A DNA stretch of 64,000 nucleotides. Source: Flavobacteriaceae bacterium (GTDB lineage: Bacteria > Bacteroidota > Bacteroidia > Flavobacteriales > Flavobacteriaceae). Where the stretch lies: NCBI GenBank assembly GCA_016649715.1, contig JAENXC010000003.1:124001-188000 (forward strand), given 5' to 3'. The notes beneath the pieces are model-generated. The model made no database searches. It saw only the letters and a list, made by a program, of their open reading frames with translations, and was not told the DNA's origin. The stretch's first letter is position 1, and every line of letters begins with the position of its first letter. Shown here piece by piece: positions 25,786 through 34,334 of the stretch. The translations under genes and the position numbers were made by a program.

Positions 25786-28700
25786 TTATTGTACGACCAA
25801 TTTTTTGGTGGCAACGTTATCTCCCGCCTTTATTGTTACAAAGTAGATTCCCGTGGAATAATTTGAAACATTGAGAACGGCTTGGGTTTTTCCTGCCATT
25901 TCGTTTTCAGAAATGTATTGTAAACGTTGGCCCAAGCTATTGAACATTGCAATGGAAACAGCTCCCTGAGCTACATTTTTCAGATTGATATACACTTCAT
26001 TTGAAGCGGGATTTGGATACATTACGATATTGGTAAAATCTTCTTTCACAATACCCAAAACACCGCTAACGTTGATGTTGTCTATAAAAGTACTATTTCC
26101 ATAACCGTTGATATTCACAAAATGAAATTGTACATTTTCACCCAAATAGGGAGCCAAATCAATATTCTCTGTACGCCAATCGGCAGCGGAATTTGGAGTC
26201 CAATTGCTGGTTTGATAACCTGAGACCGTGGATAGATCCAAACCTTCCTTATAATATATTTGAGTGAAAGTTGCGCCACAATCAATGGATACATCTACCC
26301 TAAAAGCATCGGAATAACTTGTTGAATATTGTGCTTTTGCCAAATCGAAGTCCAATTGGGCTGAAGAGGCGGAAGTTAAATCAACAAATAAAGTTTCCAA
26401 AGAATCTTCTTCACCAGCTGCGTTGTATGCAAAATTATCCAGATATGCAGTCACGGTTGGTGTTCCACTACTTCCCGTTACATTAGTTCTCTCTACCCAA
26501 GTATCTTGATTATCAGGATTAAGCACGTTCCATCCCGGAGGTGGCATTCCATTAACGTCAAATGGCTCCACAAAATCCAATGGCTCAGCATCAATGGCGG
26601 CAAAGAAAGTAAGGACATCCGAATTGTTTGAGGAATTTTGGTCACCAACTAAGTTAACAGATACCGTAAGCGTGTAATTTCCAGAAGTTGAAATCACCAA
26701 TGGAGCGGTAAAATTGTACACGGCCTGTTGCCCAGAGGTCAAAGTTCCAGTAAAAGTTTCGGTCACTATTGGATCACTGTCCAATTGATAGCTTACGTCA
26801 AAATTACTTTGTGGGTCAACACCTGTATTTCTAATCACTACCGAAACGATCGCGGGACCTGGATTACATACTAAATTGAAATCGCTGGGTTGGTTGTTGG
26901 TCTCGATTGAAACATCATTCGTTAAGGAGCAATTAAGCAATCCGCCACTGTAAAAAACTGCGATACTTCTTCTTCCTTTCCAATCATCAGTCGCGTTTTT
27001 CGCCACAGCAGAAAACCACATCTGTGCCGTTGGATCTGCAATGGGCACGGTAATACTATTGGTAGTGGAATTACCTGCTACTTCCATATATTTAGTTCCC
27101 AAAATATATAAATCATATGATTCAGCACCTGCAACGGCGTTCCAAGAAAAGTTTGCTTGATCGGGACAAACTTGGGTTACCTGTACGTTGGAAACCAAAG
27201 GTGCAATAGAGAAAGTTTCATCACTAACATCTTGATTTGAACCGTTACTTACACGAATTAAAGCTTTGCCCGTTACTGAGTTTGGCACACTCCAGCCATA
27301 GTTGGTAGTAGTGCTTGGAACAGTTGCAATGGCATTCCAGCTAGTTCCGTTATTCACTGAATATTCAAGTACAAAATTTGATGTGTTGTTCACCGGCACT
27401 GCATCCCAATGTATGGATTCCGTTTCGTTGGGAACGAAACTCTCTCCAGCATTTGGATAAGTAACCGTTATATTGTCTGAAATAATTTCATAAACCACAT
27501 AATATTCTTGTGGACCTACCGGAACATTGAAACCTTTTATATTAACATTATAATTTCCGGAAGCCGGGTTATTGATAAGCACCTGCTCCATATTGTTAAG
27601 GTGATCGGGCCCGTTAGTGGCCGGAAGATTCAAATTTACAGGATTCGGTGTAGAATCCAATATATAAGGAAGATGCATCGTACTTCCCGGATCGGTAACC
27701 ACCAAATCCAAATCATTTACTAAAGCAGGGTTTGCTCCGGGAGATGCGGGGCTATCGCTCCAATAAACCATAAACCGAACCTGTTTAGTCCCAGATGGCA
27801 CATTGATGCTGTGGTCGTTTGAACCAGCTTGTGAAATAGTACTTGAAAGAAAACGATTGTCCTCAATAAGTTTTACGGCACGAAGACCATTCACTATCCC
27901 CCATCCAAATTTAAAATCGGGACCCACATTTCCGGCATCGTTTGCGGTGTTTAGCAAAGTGGCCTTTATAAGTGCTGATGGGGGTAAAACGTTTCCATTC
28001 GCTTCGGAATACGCTTGATAAAGCTGGGCAGAAACTCCTGCAATACCTGGAGAAGCCCCAGAAGTACCACCAAAAGTTTGATAGGTATTGTTTTCTGAAG
28101 TTGAAATTTGGTTTTGGCCATTGGCGGCAATATCCGGCTTAATCCTACCATCGTGGGCAGGACCGCGACTGCTCGAATTTACAAGCGATCCATCAAAATA
28201 AACATTTGCAGTTGCAATAACGTTTTTTCCCTGTTTGTGGCCTCCGGTAATGTTACCCCATTGAGTGCCAGCTCCATAACCACAATCGTTTCCATTGGAA
28301 TTTCCGGCAGAAAAAGTATGTTGTAAATTGGGAAGGGTATACACTTGCGTATCAACCGTTTGTGTAATGGTAGTATATCCATCGTTACAACCGTTACTGT
28401 AGGATGAATTTGTTATAACAACATCACCACTATTAATAAGCGAGACTGTTGGAGAATCTAAAAAGTTACTTGTATAATTTACTACGTGTAGCATAGCTCC
28501 GGCAGCCATCCCCCTGTTGGAAGGGTTTAGGTTTCCGGCACCAGCCATAATGCCTGAAACGCCATCACCGTGAGTCTGGCCTGAGCCACTGGCCTGTGAA
28601 TTGTCTATCCTTCCCTTAAAATCTATGTGCGGCCCCACAATACCATCATCACGGCACAACACGCCAATGTTCAGCCCTGTATAATTCCTTCCGGCTGAAG

Positions 28701-29388
28701 TTTGAGTGTCCAAATTGCTGGAACGGTGCAGACTTCGCCCGCGGATATCATCAGGAGTGGAAGGGGCAACAATAAGTTCAACCCATTTCACAAAAGATAG
28801 ATTGGAAAGGTCTTCCAAACAATTATTAGGTATGGAAAGGTCTATATTGTTAGACCCTTTATATTCATGTTTCACGGCAATTTGCTTTTCGGCAAGTTGT
28901 TGGATTACATAACTGGCATCCACATTTTTGTGAAATTGAAGGGTTACCAATATATTATCGCCATCCTTTGCCCAATAATCATAGGGCGGATTTTTAAGTG
29001 CTGTGGAAAGCTTTGCATTACCATTCACGGGAACAATGGTGCGGACACCGTTGTTTTTTAAGAAATTGACAGAAGTGTTCTTCGGAAAATAAAAAAGATA
29101 TGTTTTCTGCGGAATATATTCCAACAATTCCAGATTGTTCTGTTTGAACAAATCCTGAACTTGCTGTGTTGGCGTTTCATAAAATTGAACCCAGCCTATA
29201 AAGCCATTGCCCAATTTAGAAGATTCGGGCATTTGGGTCCATTGAAAGGTAGCAATATTTTCAGGCATCGAGTAGGTTTCACCCTGAAAACGGATGTCAT
29301 TTGTATTTTGGGCAAACGTTATCGAGAAAACGAACAGCAGCACCAAAAAACATAAGCTTTGAATTTTAGAAAAAGTAATCTTTAGCAT
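25786..29388 (-). CDS. Subtilisin-like (S8) serine protease with T9SS sorting domain
   Basis: 1200 residues. Signal peptide to about 27, a propeptide-like region to about 230, and an S8 domain with Asp248 (CRDDGIVG), His273 (QTHGDGVSGI), oxyanion Asn363 (SAGNSNG) and Ser443 (FGGTSGASPG). A fibronectin/CARDB-like beta region follows (about 640-950), then a T9SS sorting domain at about 1110-1200 (FTNIVMYPNPASNEV ... STGIYFVTI). The GTSG form differs from the usual GTSMA but the triad is complete. An extracellular protease exported by the type IX system. A perfect TATATTTG -7 box lies at 29449-29456 on this strand. Confidence 0.9.
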   Translation of the reverse strand: MLKITFSKIQSLCFLVLLFVFSITFAQNTNDIRFQGETYSMPENIATFQWTQMPESSKLGNGFIGWVQFYETPTQQVQDLFKQNNLELLEYIPQKTYLFYFPKNTSVNFLKNNGVRTIVPVNGNAKLSTALKNPPYDYWAKDGDNILVTLQFHKNVDASYVIQQLAEKQIAVKHEYKGSNNIDLSIPNNCLEDLSNLSFVKWVELIVAPSTPDDIRGRSLHRSSNLDTQTSAGRNYTGLNIGVLCRDDGIVGPHIDFKGRIDNSQASGSGQTHGDGVSGIMAGAGNLNPSNRGMAAGAMLHVVNYTSNFLDSPTVSLINSGDVVITNSSYSNGCNDGYTTITQTVDTQVYTLPNLQHTFSAGNSNGNDCGYGAGTQWGNITGGHKQGKNVIATANVYFDGSLVNSSSRGPAHDGRIKPDIAANGQNQISTSENNTYQTFGGTSGASPGIAGVSAQLYQAYSEANGNVLPPSALIKATLLNTANDAGNVGPDFKFGWGIVNGLRAVKLIEDNRFLSSTISQAGSNDHSINVPSGTKQVRFMVYWSDSPASPGANPALVNDLDLVVTDPGSTMHLPYILDSTPNPVNLNLPATNGPDHLNNMEQVLINNPASGNYNVNIKGFNVPVGPQEYYVVYEIISDNITVTYPNAGESFVPNETESIHWDAVPVNNTSNFVLEYSVNNGTSWNAIATVPSTTTNYGWSVPNSVTGKALIRVSNGSNQDVSDETFSIAPLVSNVQVTQVCPDQANFSWNAVAGAESYDLYILGTKYMEVAGNSTTNSITVPIADPTAQMWFSAVAKNATDDWKGRRSIAVFYSGGLLNCSLTNDVSIETNNQPSDFNLVCNPGPAIVSVVIRNTGVDPQSNFDVSYQLDSDPIVTETFTGTLTSGQQAVYNFTAPLVISTSGNYTLTVSVNLVGDQNSSNNSDVLTFFAAIDAEPLDFVEPFDVNGMPPPGWNVLNPDNQDTWVERTNVTGSSGTPTVTAYLDNFAYNAAGEEDSLETLFVDLTSASSAQLDFDLAKAQYSTSYSDAFRVDVSIDCGATFTQIYYKEGLDLSTVSGYQTSNWTPNSAADWRTENIDLAPYLGENVQFHFVNINGYGNSTFIDNINVSGVLGIVKEDFTNIVMYPNPASNEVYINLKNVAQGAVSIAMFNSLGQRLQYISENEMAGKTQAVLNVSNYSTGIYFVTIKAGDNVATKKLVVQ

Positions 29389-29568
29389 AATTGATTTTTA
29401 TTTGTGTTGTGGGTTAAAAAAAATGACTTGAAAATCGCCAAATCTTCTCAAATATATTTATTTGAAACCATAAACAGCATATTCCACATTTAAAAAAAGG
29501 ATATTTAACAAATTCCCTTTTTTTTAGGAAGCAACAGAAAATCAATAATTTAGAAATAAAAATATAGG

Positions 29569-30078
29569 TTACACAAATAAAGCCTTTAATTCAGTGGCAT
29601 CTTTGGGTTTCATTTTTCCGGCCAGCACTAAGCTTAATTGTTTTCTGCGAAGCGCAGCATCAAAACGTTTTTTCTCAAGTTCTGTTTCTGGAATAAGTTC
29701 GGGAACGCGAACGGGTTTACCCAATTCATCAACCGCCACAAAAGTATAAATAGCTTCATTGGAAAGACTTTTTTCACCGCTTTCACGGTCTTCAATAAAA
29801 ACGTCCATAAACACTTCCATAGAACTGTTGAACGAACGCGAAACTTTTGCTTCAACCGTTACCACACTTCCCAACGGAATCATTTTGTTGAACGCCACGT
29901 GGTTCACGGAAGCGGTAACCACAATCCTTCTGCTGTGGCGACGTGCGGCAATACTGGCTGCACGGTCCATTCTTGCAAGTAGTTCGCCACCAAACATGTT
30001 CCCTATCGGGTTTGTATCGCTGGGCAGGACCATGTCCGTATAAATGGTTTGTGATTCACTTGGGGTTTTTGGTTGCAT
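29569..30078 (-). CDS. Acyl-CoA thioesterase, hotdog fold
   Basis: 169 residues from the second Met (MQPKTPSESQ); a start 18 bases upstream at 30096 is also possible. Features: TDMVLPSDTNPIGNMFGGEL, RMDRAASIAARRHS and the TASVNHVAFNKMIPLG segment are classic for the YciA/BACH-type acyl-CoA thioesterases; the Asn in PIGNM and Asp in RMDRA are the active residues. It hydrolyses acyl-CoA to free acid and CoA in the cytosol. Monocistronic. The 180 bases between it and the S8 gene show only the promoter box of that gene. Confidence 0.88.
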   Translation of the reverse strand: MQPKTPSESQTIYTDMVLPSDTNPIGNMFGGELLARMDRAASIAARRHSRRIVVTASVNHVAFNKMIPLGSVVTVEAKVSRSFNSSMEVFMDVFIEDRESGEKSLSNEAIYTFVAVDELGKPVRVPELIPETELEKKRFDAALRRKQLSLVLAGKMKPKDATELKALFV

Positions 30079-30141
30079 CTCGAAAAATTTTTGCAAAGAT
30101 ACCCAAGAAAGAAGAAAGAGTAGAGAAAAAAGAACAGAGAA

Positions 30142-30166
30142 AAAGCCCCAATCCGCCGCGGTGAAG
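30142..30166 (+). repeat. Partial AAAGCCCC...CCGCCGCGG repeat
   Basis: AAAAGCCCCAATCCGCCGCG matches the left part of the repeat at 38.92 kb (AAAGCCCCCTAACCCGCCGC). It lies just upstream of the thioesterase. Confidence 0.55.
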
Positions 30167-30211
30167 AATAATGAAAAAATTCGTTCAAGATTTGCACGTG
30201 ATAAATCGCGA

Positions 30212-30262
30212 GCCTACTGAACACTGCGTACTGAAAACTGATTACTGAAAACTAATTCACTG
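30212..30262 (-). repeat. ACTGAAAACTGATT tandem repeat overlapping a stop codon
   Basis: Near-copies of CTACTGAACACTG / TACTGAAAACTG / TTACTGAAAACT follow one another. The right end (AATTCACTGAATC) includes the TGA stop of the HU/SPOR gene read on the minus strand. Confidence 0.7.
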
Positions 30263-31195
30263 AATCTCCTGCACCAACAGCCAGGCATCGGCATTTTCGG
30301 TCTTTTGTATATCGCGAAGTTTTTTTAAGGCTTCCATTCTGTCTTCAAAACTAGCGTACAGAACTTGATGGAGGCCATAACGGGAAACATCCATTTTTAA
30401 AGGAGAAAAACCTTTTTCCCGAAGCTGCTCCACTTTTTTATCAGCGTTCGCTTCCATGCGGTAAGCGCCAGCAACAATGTGATACATTCCTGTGTGCTTG
30501 GGAAGTTGCAAACTTAGCACCGGCAGTGGATTTTCTATTACAAACGTAGCTTCCTGAATTTGGTTTTCAACCAGCGAATTGGCTTTTTGTCTTTCGGCGT
30601 AATTGAATTTTTGAACCTGACCCTCATAAAGTTTCAAACTTCCGAAACCTATAGCAGAAAGAGCGATTACAGCAATTGCGGCGTATTTAAGGTATGGTCT
30701 TGCTGCCCTTCTTTCGGGTGTGAAAAGTATTGGTGCTTTTTCCTCTAAAGCTTGAACGGTTTCTTTGTAAACCTCGCGGCTTATTTTTGGAGAAACAAAC
30801 GAAGAAAGCCCAAAGGCTGAAGTACTGAAATTTTGTTGGTGAAGTGGTTCAAACTGAAGCGATTTTTCTTCGTTTAGTGAAAATTCGCCTATGTTTTTAA
30901 AGGAAATAGTTTTCCCTTCTAAAAGATCTTTTGAAATTTGAGCTGTGAAATTTCGTATTCTTTGCAGGGCGGTTTCATAACTACATCTTTCTACCGAAGC
31001 CACGTAATTTGCAAACAAACCATCATTGGCCTGCAACTGTTTGTTGAACGAAACAATTTTTGAAGGTGGATGGAAGGTATTTGTGAAATTGTCAATCTGT
31101 GCAGATTTATGACGGGTCAAAAACGCGCCAAACCCAGGAATAATAACGCATTCGTATCGGTAAAGCAGGTCAGAAATGTAGGTTGTAAGTTGCAT
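30257..31195 (-). CDS. HU/CCDC81-like and SPOR domain membrane protein
   Basis: 312 residues from ATG 31195 (MQLTTYISDLLYRYECVIIP). N-terminal HU-like domain (about 1-140, VIIPGFGAFLTRHKSA), a single membrane helix near 180-200 (YAAIAVIALSAIGFGSL) and a C-terminal SPOR domain (about 238-312, YHIVAGAYRMEANADKKVEQ). SPOR domains bind denuded glycan at the division site, so a septal role is inferred. The stop TGA lies in a tandem ACTGAAAACTG repeat, so the C-terminus may have been reshaped by it. Divergent from dprA. Confidence 0.87.
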   Translation of the reverse strand: MQLTTYISDLLYRYECVIIPGFGAFLTRHKSAQIDNFTNTFHPPSKIVSFNKQLQANDGLFANYVASVERCSYETALQRIRNFTAQISKDLLEGKTISFKNIGEFSLNEEKSLQFEPLHQQNFSTSAFGLSSFVSPKISREVYKETVQALEEKAPILFTPERRAARPYLKYAAIAVIALSAIGFGSLKLYEGQVQKFNYAERQKANSLVENQIQEATFVIENPLPVLSLQLPKHTGMYHIVAGAYRMEANADKKVEQLREKGFSPLKMDVSRYGLHQVLYASFEDRMEALKKLRDIQKTENADAWLLVQEIQ

Positions 31196-31306
31196 AGAAA
31201 CAAAATTACCCTTTTTTGAAAGCAATCCAATTTTTGTTTTTGTAACTTATTAACAACTTAAAAAGTTGTATTTTTAAAACTTCTCCCCAGCTTCAATTTT
31301 CGAACT

Positions 31307-32410
31307 ATGCTTTCAAAAAACGAACTGCGCTATACACTTGCTTTGCAGCGAATTCCAAATCTGGGAGATATTTCAGCAAAAAAATTGCTGCGAAAAATGG
31401 GTTCTGCCGAAGCAATCTTCAAAGAGAAAAAAAGTAATCTCGCCAAGATTGACGGCATCGGACTTTTACGGTTGAAGGACGTTAATCTAAAACAACAATT
31501 GGAAGAAGCCGATGAAGAACTGGAATTTATTGAAAAAAACAATATTGAGTACAGCTATTTTCAAGACAAAACCTATCCCGAAAAACTAAAACACTGCATA
31601 GATGGCCCCATACTTTTCTTCCAGCGTGGAAATATAGATTTGGTAGGGAAAAAAATAATCAGCATAGTGGGCACACGGAAAATTACAAGCTATGGCAATG
31701 CTTTTTGCCAAAGTCTTATTGAAGAGCTCGCCCCTTTAAATCCCGTAATTGTTTCGGGTTTGGCATATGGCGTTGACATCTGTGCCCACAAAGCCGCAAT
31801 TGAAAACAACCTCCAAAACATTGCTTGCTTGGCGCATGGACTAAACCAAATGTACCCAAAAGACCATAAAAGATACGTTCGAAAAATTGAGGAAAACGGC
31901 GGATTTATAAGTGAATTTTGGAGTAGTGACGCTTTCGATAGAAATAATTTTTTAAAACGAAACCGCATCATCGCCGGTCTTTCCGAAGCAACCATCGTTA
32001 TTGAATCTGCCGAAAAAGGCGGAAGTTTGGTAACGGCAGATATTGCAAACTCCTACAATCGCGAAGTTTTTGCCGTTCCCGGCAGAGCTACAGACAGCCA
32101 AAGCCGCGGCTGCAACAACTTGATAAAACAGCAAAAAGCACAGTTGCTCACTAGCGCAGCGGATATAATTTATATGCTCGACTGGGAGCTAAAAGAAAAC
32201 CAAAAGCCTAAACAGACCCAACTTTTCGTTGAATTAGATGAAGAAGAAAAAATAGTCTTCCGTTTTTTAAAGGAAAAGGAAAAAGAACTGCTGGACACCA
32301 TTGCTTTGGAATGTAACATTCCAGCCTATAAAGCCGCCAGCATTTTGATGAATATGGAATTGAAAGGAGTTGTTAGGCCGTTACCGGGGAAGTTGTTTCA
32401 GTTGGTTTAA
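31307..32410 (+). CDS. dprA: DNA-processing protein DprA
   Basis: 367 residues. The N-terminal SAM-like/HhH part (LGDISAKKLLRKMGSAEAIF) is followed by the Rossmann-like core with GTRKITSYGN, VSGLAYGVDICAHKAAI and FPGRATDSQSRGCN-type motifs (here VPGRATDSQSRGC). The C-terminal winged-helix follows. DprA binds incoming single-stranded DNA and loads RecA; recA is 4 kb away but on the other strand. The stop overlaps trpS by 3-4 bases at a convergent join. Confidence 0.95.
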   Translation: MLSKNELRYTLALQRIPNLGDISAKKLLRKMGSAEAIFKEKKSNLAKIDGIGLLRLKDVNLKQQLEEADEELEFIEKNNIEYSYFQDKTYPEKLKHCIDGPILFFQRGNIDLVGKKIISIVGTRKITSYGNAFCQSLIEELAPLNPVIVSGLAYGVDICAHKAAIENNLQNIACLAHGLNQMYPKDHKRYVRKIEENGGFISEFWSSDAFDRNNFLKRNRIIAGLSEATIVIESAEKGGSLVTADIANSYNREVFAVPGRATDSQSRGCNNLIKQQKAQLLTSAADIIYMLDWELKENQKPKQTQLFVELDEEEKIVFRFLKEKEKELLDTIALECNIPAYKAASILMNMELKGVVRPLPGKLFQLV

Positions 32411-33375
32411 TAGCCAATCTTTCCACGAACCCTTTTCAAAACCTCATCTGCAACTTTCCGCGCCTTTTCAGCACCAGTGGCCAAGGCTGCGTCAATCTCA
32501 GGAAGGTTTTCCATAAAATAATTATAGCGAGTGCGTTCTTCTGAAAATTTTTCGGTTATCAATTCAAACAAAGCTTGTTTTGCATGGCCATAACCGTAGT
32601 TTCCACCTTCGTAATTTTTTCGCATTCGCGCCACTTCAGCTTTGGAACCCAATATTTTATAGAGCGCAAAAACATTGCAAGTGTCCGGATTTTTTGGTTC
32701 TTCAAGCGGCGTGCTATCTGTTTCAATTCCCATTACCTGTTTCCGAAGTTGCTTGTCGTCCAAAAAGATATTGATAATATTTCCTTTGGATTTACTCATT
32801 TTTGCTCCGTCCGTCCCGGGAACGTACATGGTTTCTTCCTGCACTTTGCCAACGGGCATCACAAAAGTTTCACCCATCTGCGCGTGGAAACGGGAAGCGA
32901 CATCGCGCGTAATTTCAATATGTTGCATTTGGTCTTTCCCAACGGGAACAATTTCGGCATCATACAATAATATGTCCGCCGCCATAAGCATTGGGTAGCT
33001 AAAAAGTCCGGCGTTCACGTCTTCCAAACGATCTGCTTTATCCTTAAATGAATGTGCTAACGTTAATCTTTGGAAAGGGAAAAAACAACTCAAATACCAC
33101 GAAAGTTCCGCTGTTTGAGGCACATCGCTTTGGCGGTAAAAAACCACCCGTTCAATATCCAACCCAAATGCCAACCAAGTTGCAGCAACACTATAGGTAT
33201 TTGCGCGAAGCGTTTCGGGGTTTTTAATCTGGGTCAACGAGTGCATGTCTGCTATAAAAAGGAAGGAATCATTTTTAGGGTCGTTGGCCATTTCAATGGC
33301 GGGAACGATTGCGCCCAAAAGATTTCCGAGGTGTGGTGTGCCTGTGCTTTGTATTCCTGTGAGTATTCTGGACAT
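32407..33375 (-). CDS. trpS: Tryptophan--tRNA ligase
   Basis: 322 residues from ATG 33375 (MSRILTGIQSTGTPHLGNLL); the frame upstream is not conserved. Class I synthetase signatures: PHLGN in the HIGH position, and KMSKS (GAKMSKSKGN, about 194). PVGKDQMQHIEITRDVA is the conserved tryptophan/ATP binding stretch. Charges tRNA-Trp in the cytosol. It has no operon partner. Confidence 0.97.
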   Translation of the reverse strand: MSRILTGIQSTGTPHLGNLLGAIVPAIEMANDPKNDSFLFIADMHSLTQIKNPETLRANTYSVAATWLAFGLDIERVVFYRQSDVPQTAELSWYLSCFFPFQRLTLAHSFKDKADRLEDVNAGLFSYPMLMAADILLYDAEIVPVGKDQMQHIEITRDVASRFHAQMGETFVMPVGKVQEETMYVPGTDGAKMSKSKGNIINIFLDDKQLRKQVMGIETDSTPLEEPKNPDTCNVFALYKILGSKAEVARMRKNYEGGNYGYGHAKQALFELITEKFSEERTRYNYFMENLPEIDAALATGAEKARKVADEVLKRVRGKIGY

Positions 33376-33490
33376 ATGTATTGCCGTATTTTGACTGCGC
33401 TCAATATAAACTGTGGCAGGCATCTCTTTAATGAAACTAAATTTTTCAGCAAAGGTACTTTTTTTGATTTATTCACATCGTTCAAATGAG

Positions 33491-33498
33491 TACTTTTG
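33491..33498 (+). promoter_or_regulatory. -7 box for plsC-like gene
   Basis: TACTTTTG, a perfect TAnnTTTG, ends 7 bases before the ATG at 33506. The mRNA leader would be extremely short. The -33 box is poor (TTTA at 33468-33471). Confidence 0.5.
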
Positions 33499-33505
33499 AA
33501 TCTTG

Positions 33506-34246
33506 ATGAAATTACTAAAGCAAATATTTGCGGCGTTTTACCGTATTTGGTTTTATTTGATTGTAACACTCGCAACAATCTTACTTTTTCCTTTTCTAAT
33601 AATCAGTATTCTTAAACATTCTTGGTATCCGTTCTTTTTTAAGGTTGCACGAACTTGGTCTGCATTTATAATTTTCGGAATTGGTTGTTACCCAATCATA
33701 AAACGTGAAATCCATTATGAAAAAGGCAAAAGCTATATGTTCGTGGCCAACCACACCTCAATGACAGATATTATGTTGATGTTTTATGCAACCAAAAACC
33801 CGTTCGTTTTTGTTGGAAAAAAAGAACTGGCAAGGTTTCCGCTGTTTGGATATATCTATAAACGTACCTGTATTTTGGTGGACCGCGGAAACAACAAAAG
33901 CCGTGTGGAGGCTTTCCGAAGAGCTGAAAAACGTTTGAACGAGGGATTGAGCGTCTGCATTTTTCCCGAAGGTGGCGTGCCCGAAGATCTTTCGCTTTTG
34001 CTGGACGAATTTAAGGATGGGGCGTTCCGGCTTTCCATAGAGCATCAAATTCCCATTGCTCCAATGACTTTTCACGATAACAAAAAAAGGTTTCCGTATT
34101 CATTTTTTAGAGGTGGTCCAGGGAAAATGCGGGTTAAGGTGCATAAGCTTATTCCGACAGAAAATATGACTTTGGAAAAAAGAAAGGAACTGAAAAAAGA
34201 AACCCGAGAAATAATTTTAAGGGAATTGTTAAAGCCTACAGTTTAG
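33506..34246 (+). CDS. plsC: 1-acyl-sn-glycerol-3-phosphate acyltransferase (PlsC-like)
   Basis: 246 residues from the ATG at 33506 (a TTG directly upstream is unlikely to be used). Two N-terminal hydrophobic helices, then the acyltransferase motifs NHTSMTD (H-x4-D), LVDRGN-like block and FPEGGV. It transfers an acyl chain to lysophosphatidate at the inner membrane face. Single gene ending at a bidirectional terminator. Confidence 0.92.
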   Translation: MKLLKQIFAAFYRIWFYLIVTLATILLFPFLIISILKHSWYPFFFKVARTWSAFIIFGIGCYPIIKREIHYEKGKSYMFVANHTSMTDIMLMFYATKNPFVFVGKKELARFPLFGYIYKRTCILVDRGNNKSRVEAFRRAEKRLNEGLSVCIFPEGGVPEDLSLLLDEFKDGAFRLSIEHQIPIAPMTFHDNKKRFPYSFFRGGPGKMRVKVHKLIPTENMTLEKRKELKKETREIILRELLKPTV

Positions 34247-34252
34247 TGCATA

Positions 34253-34285
34253 AAAAAACCGTCCTATGGCGAAGAACGGTTTTTG
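34253..34285 (+). terminator. Bidirectional terminator
   Basis: AAAAACCGTTC-type stem: AAAACCGTCCT pairs with GAACGGTTTTT around ATGGCGAA, between two convergent genes. Confidence 0.85.
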
Positions 34286-34334
34286 CATTCATTTTGTTTG
34301 AAGTATAATCAAACACATTCAACTAAAAACTAAC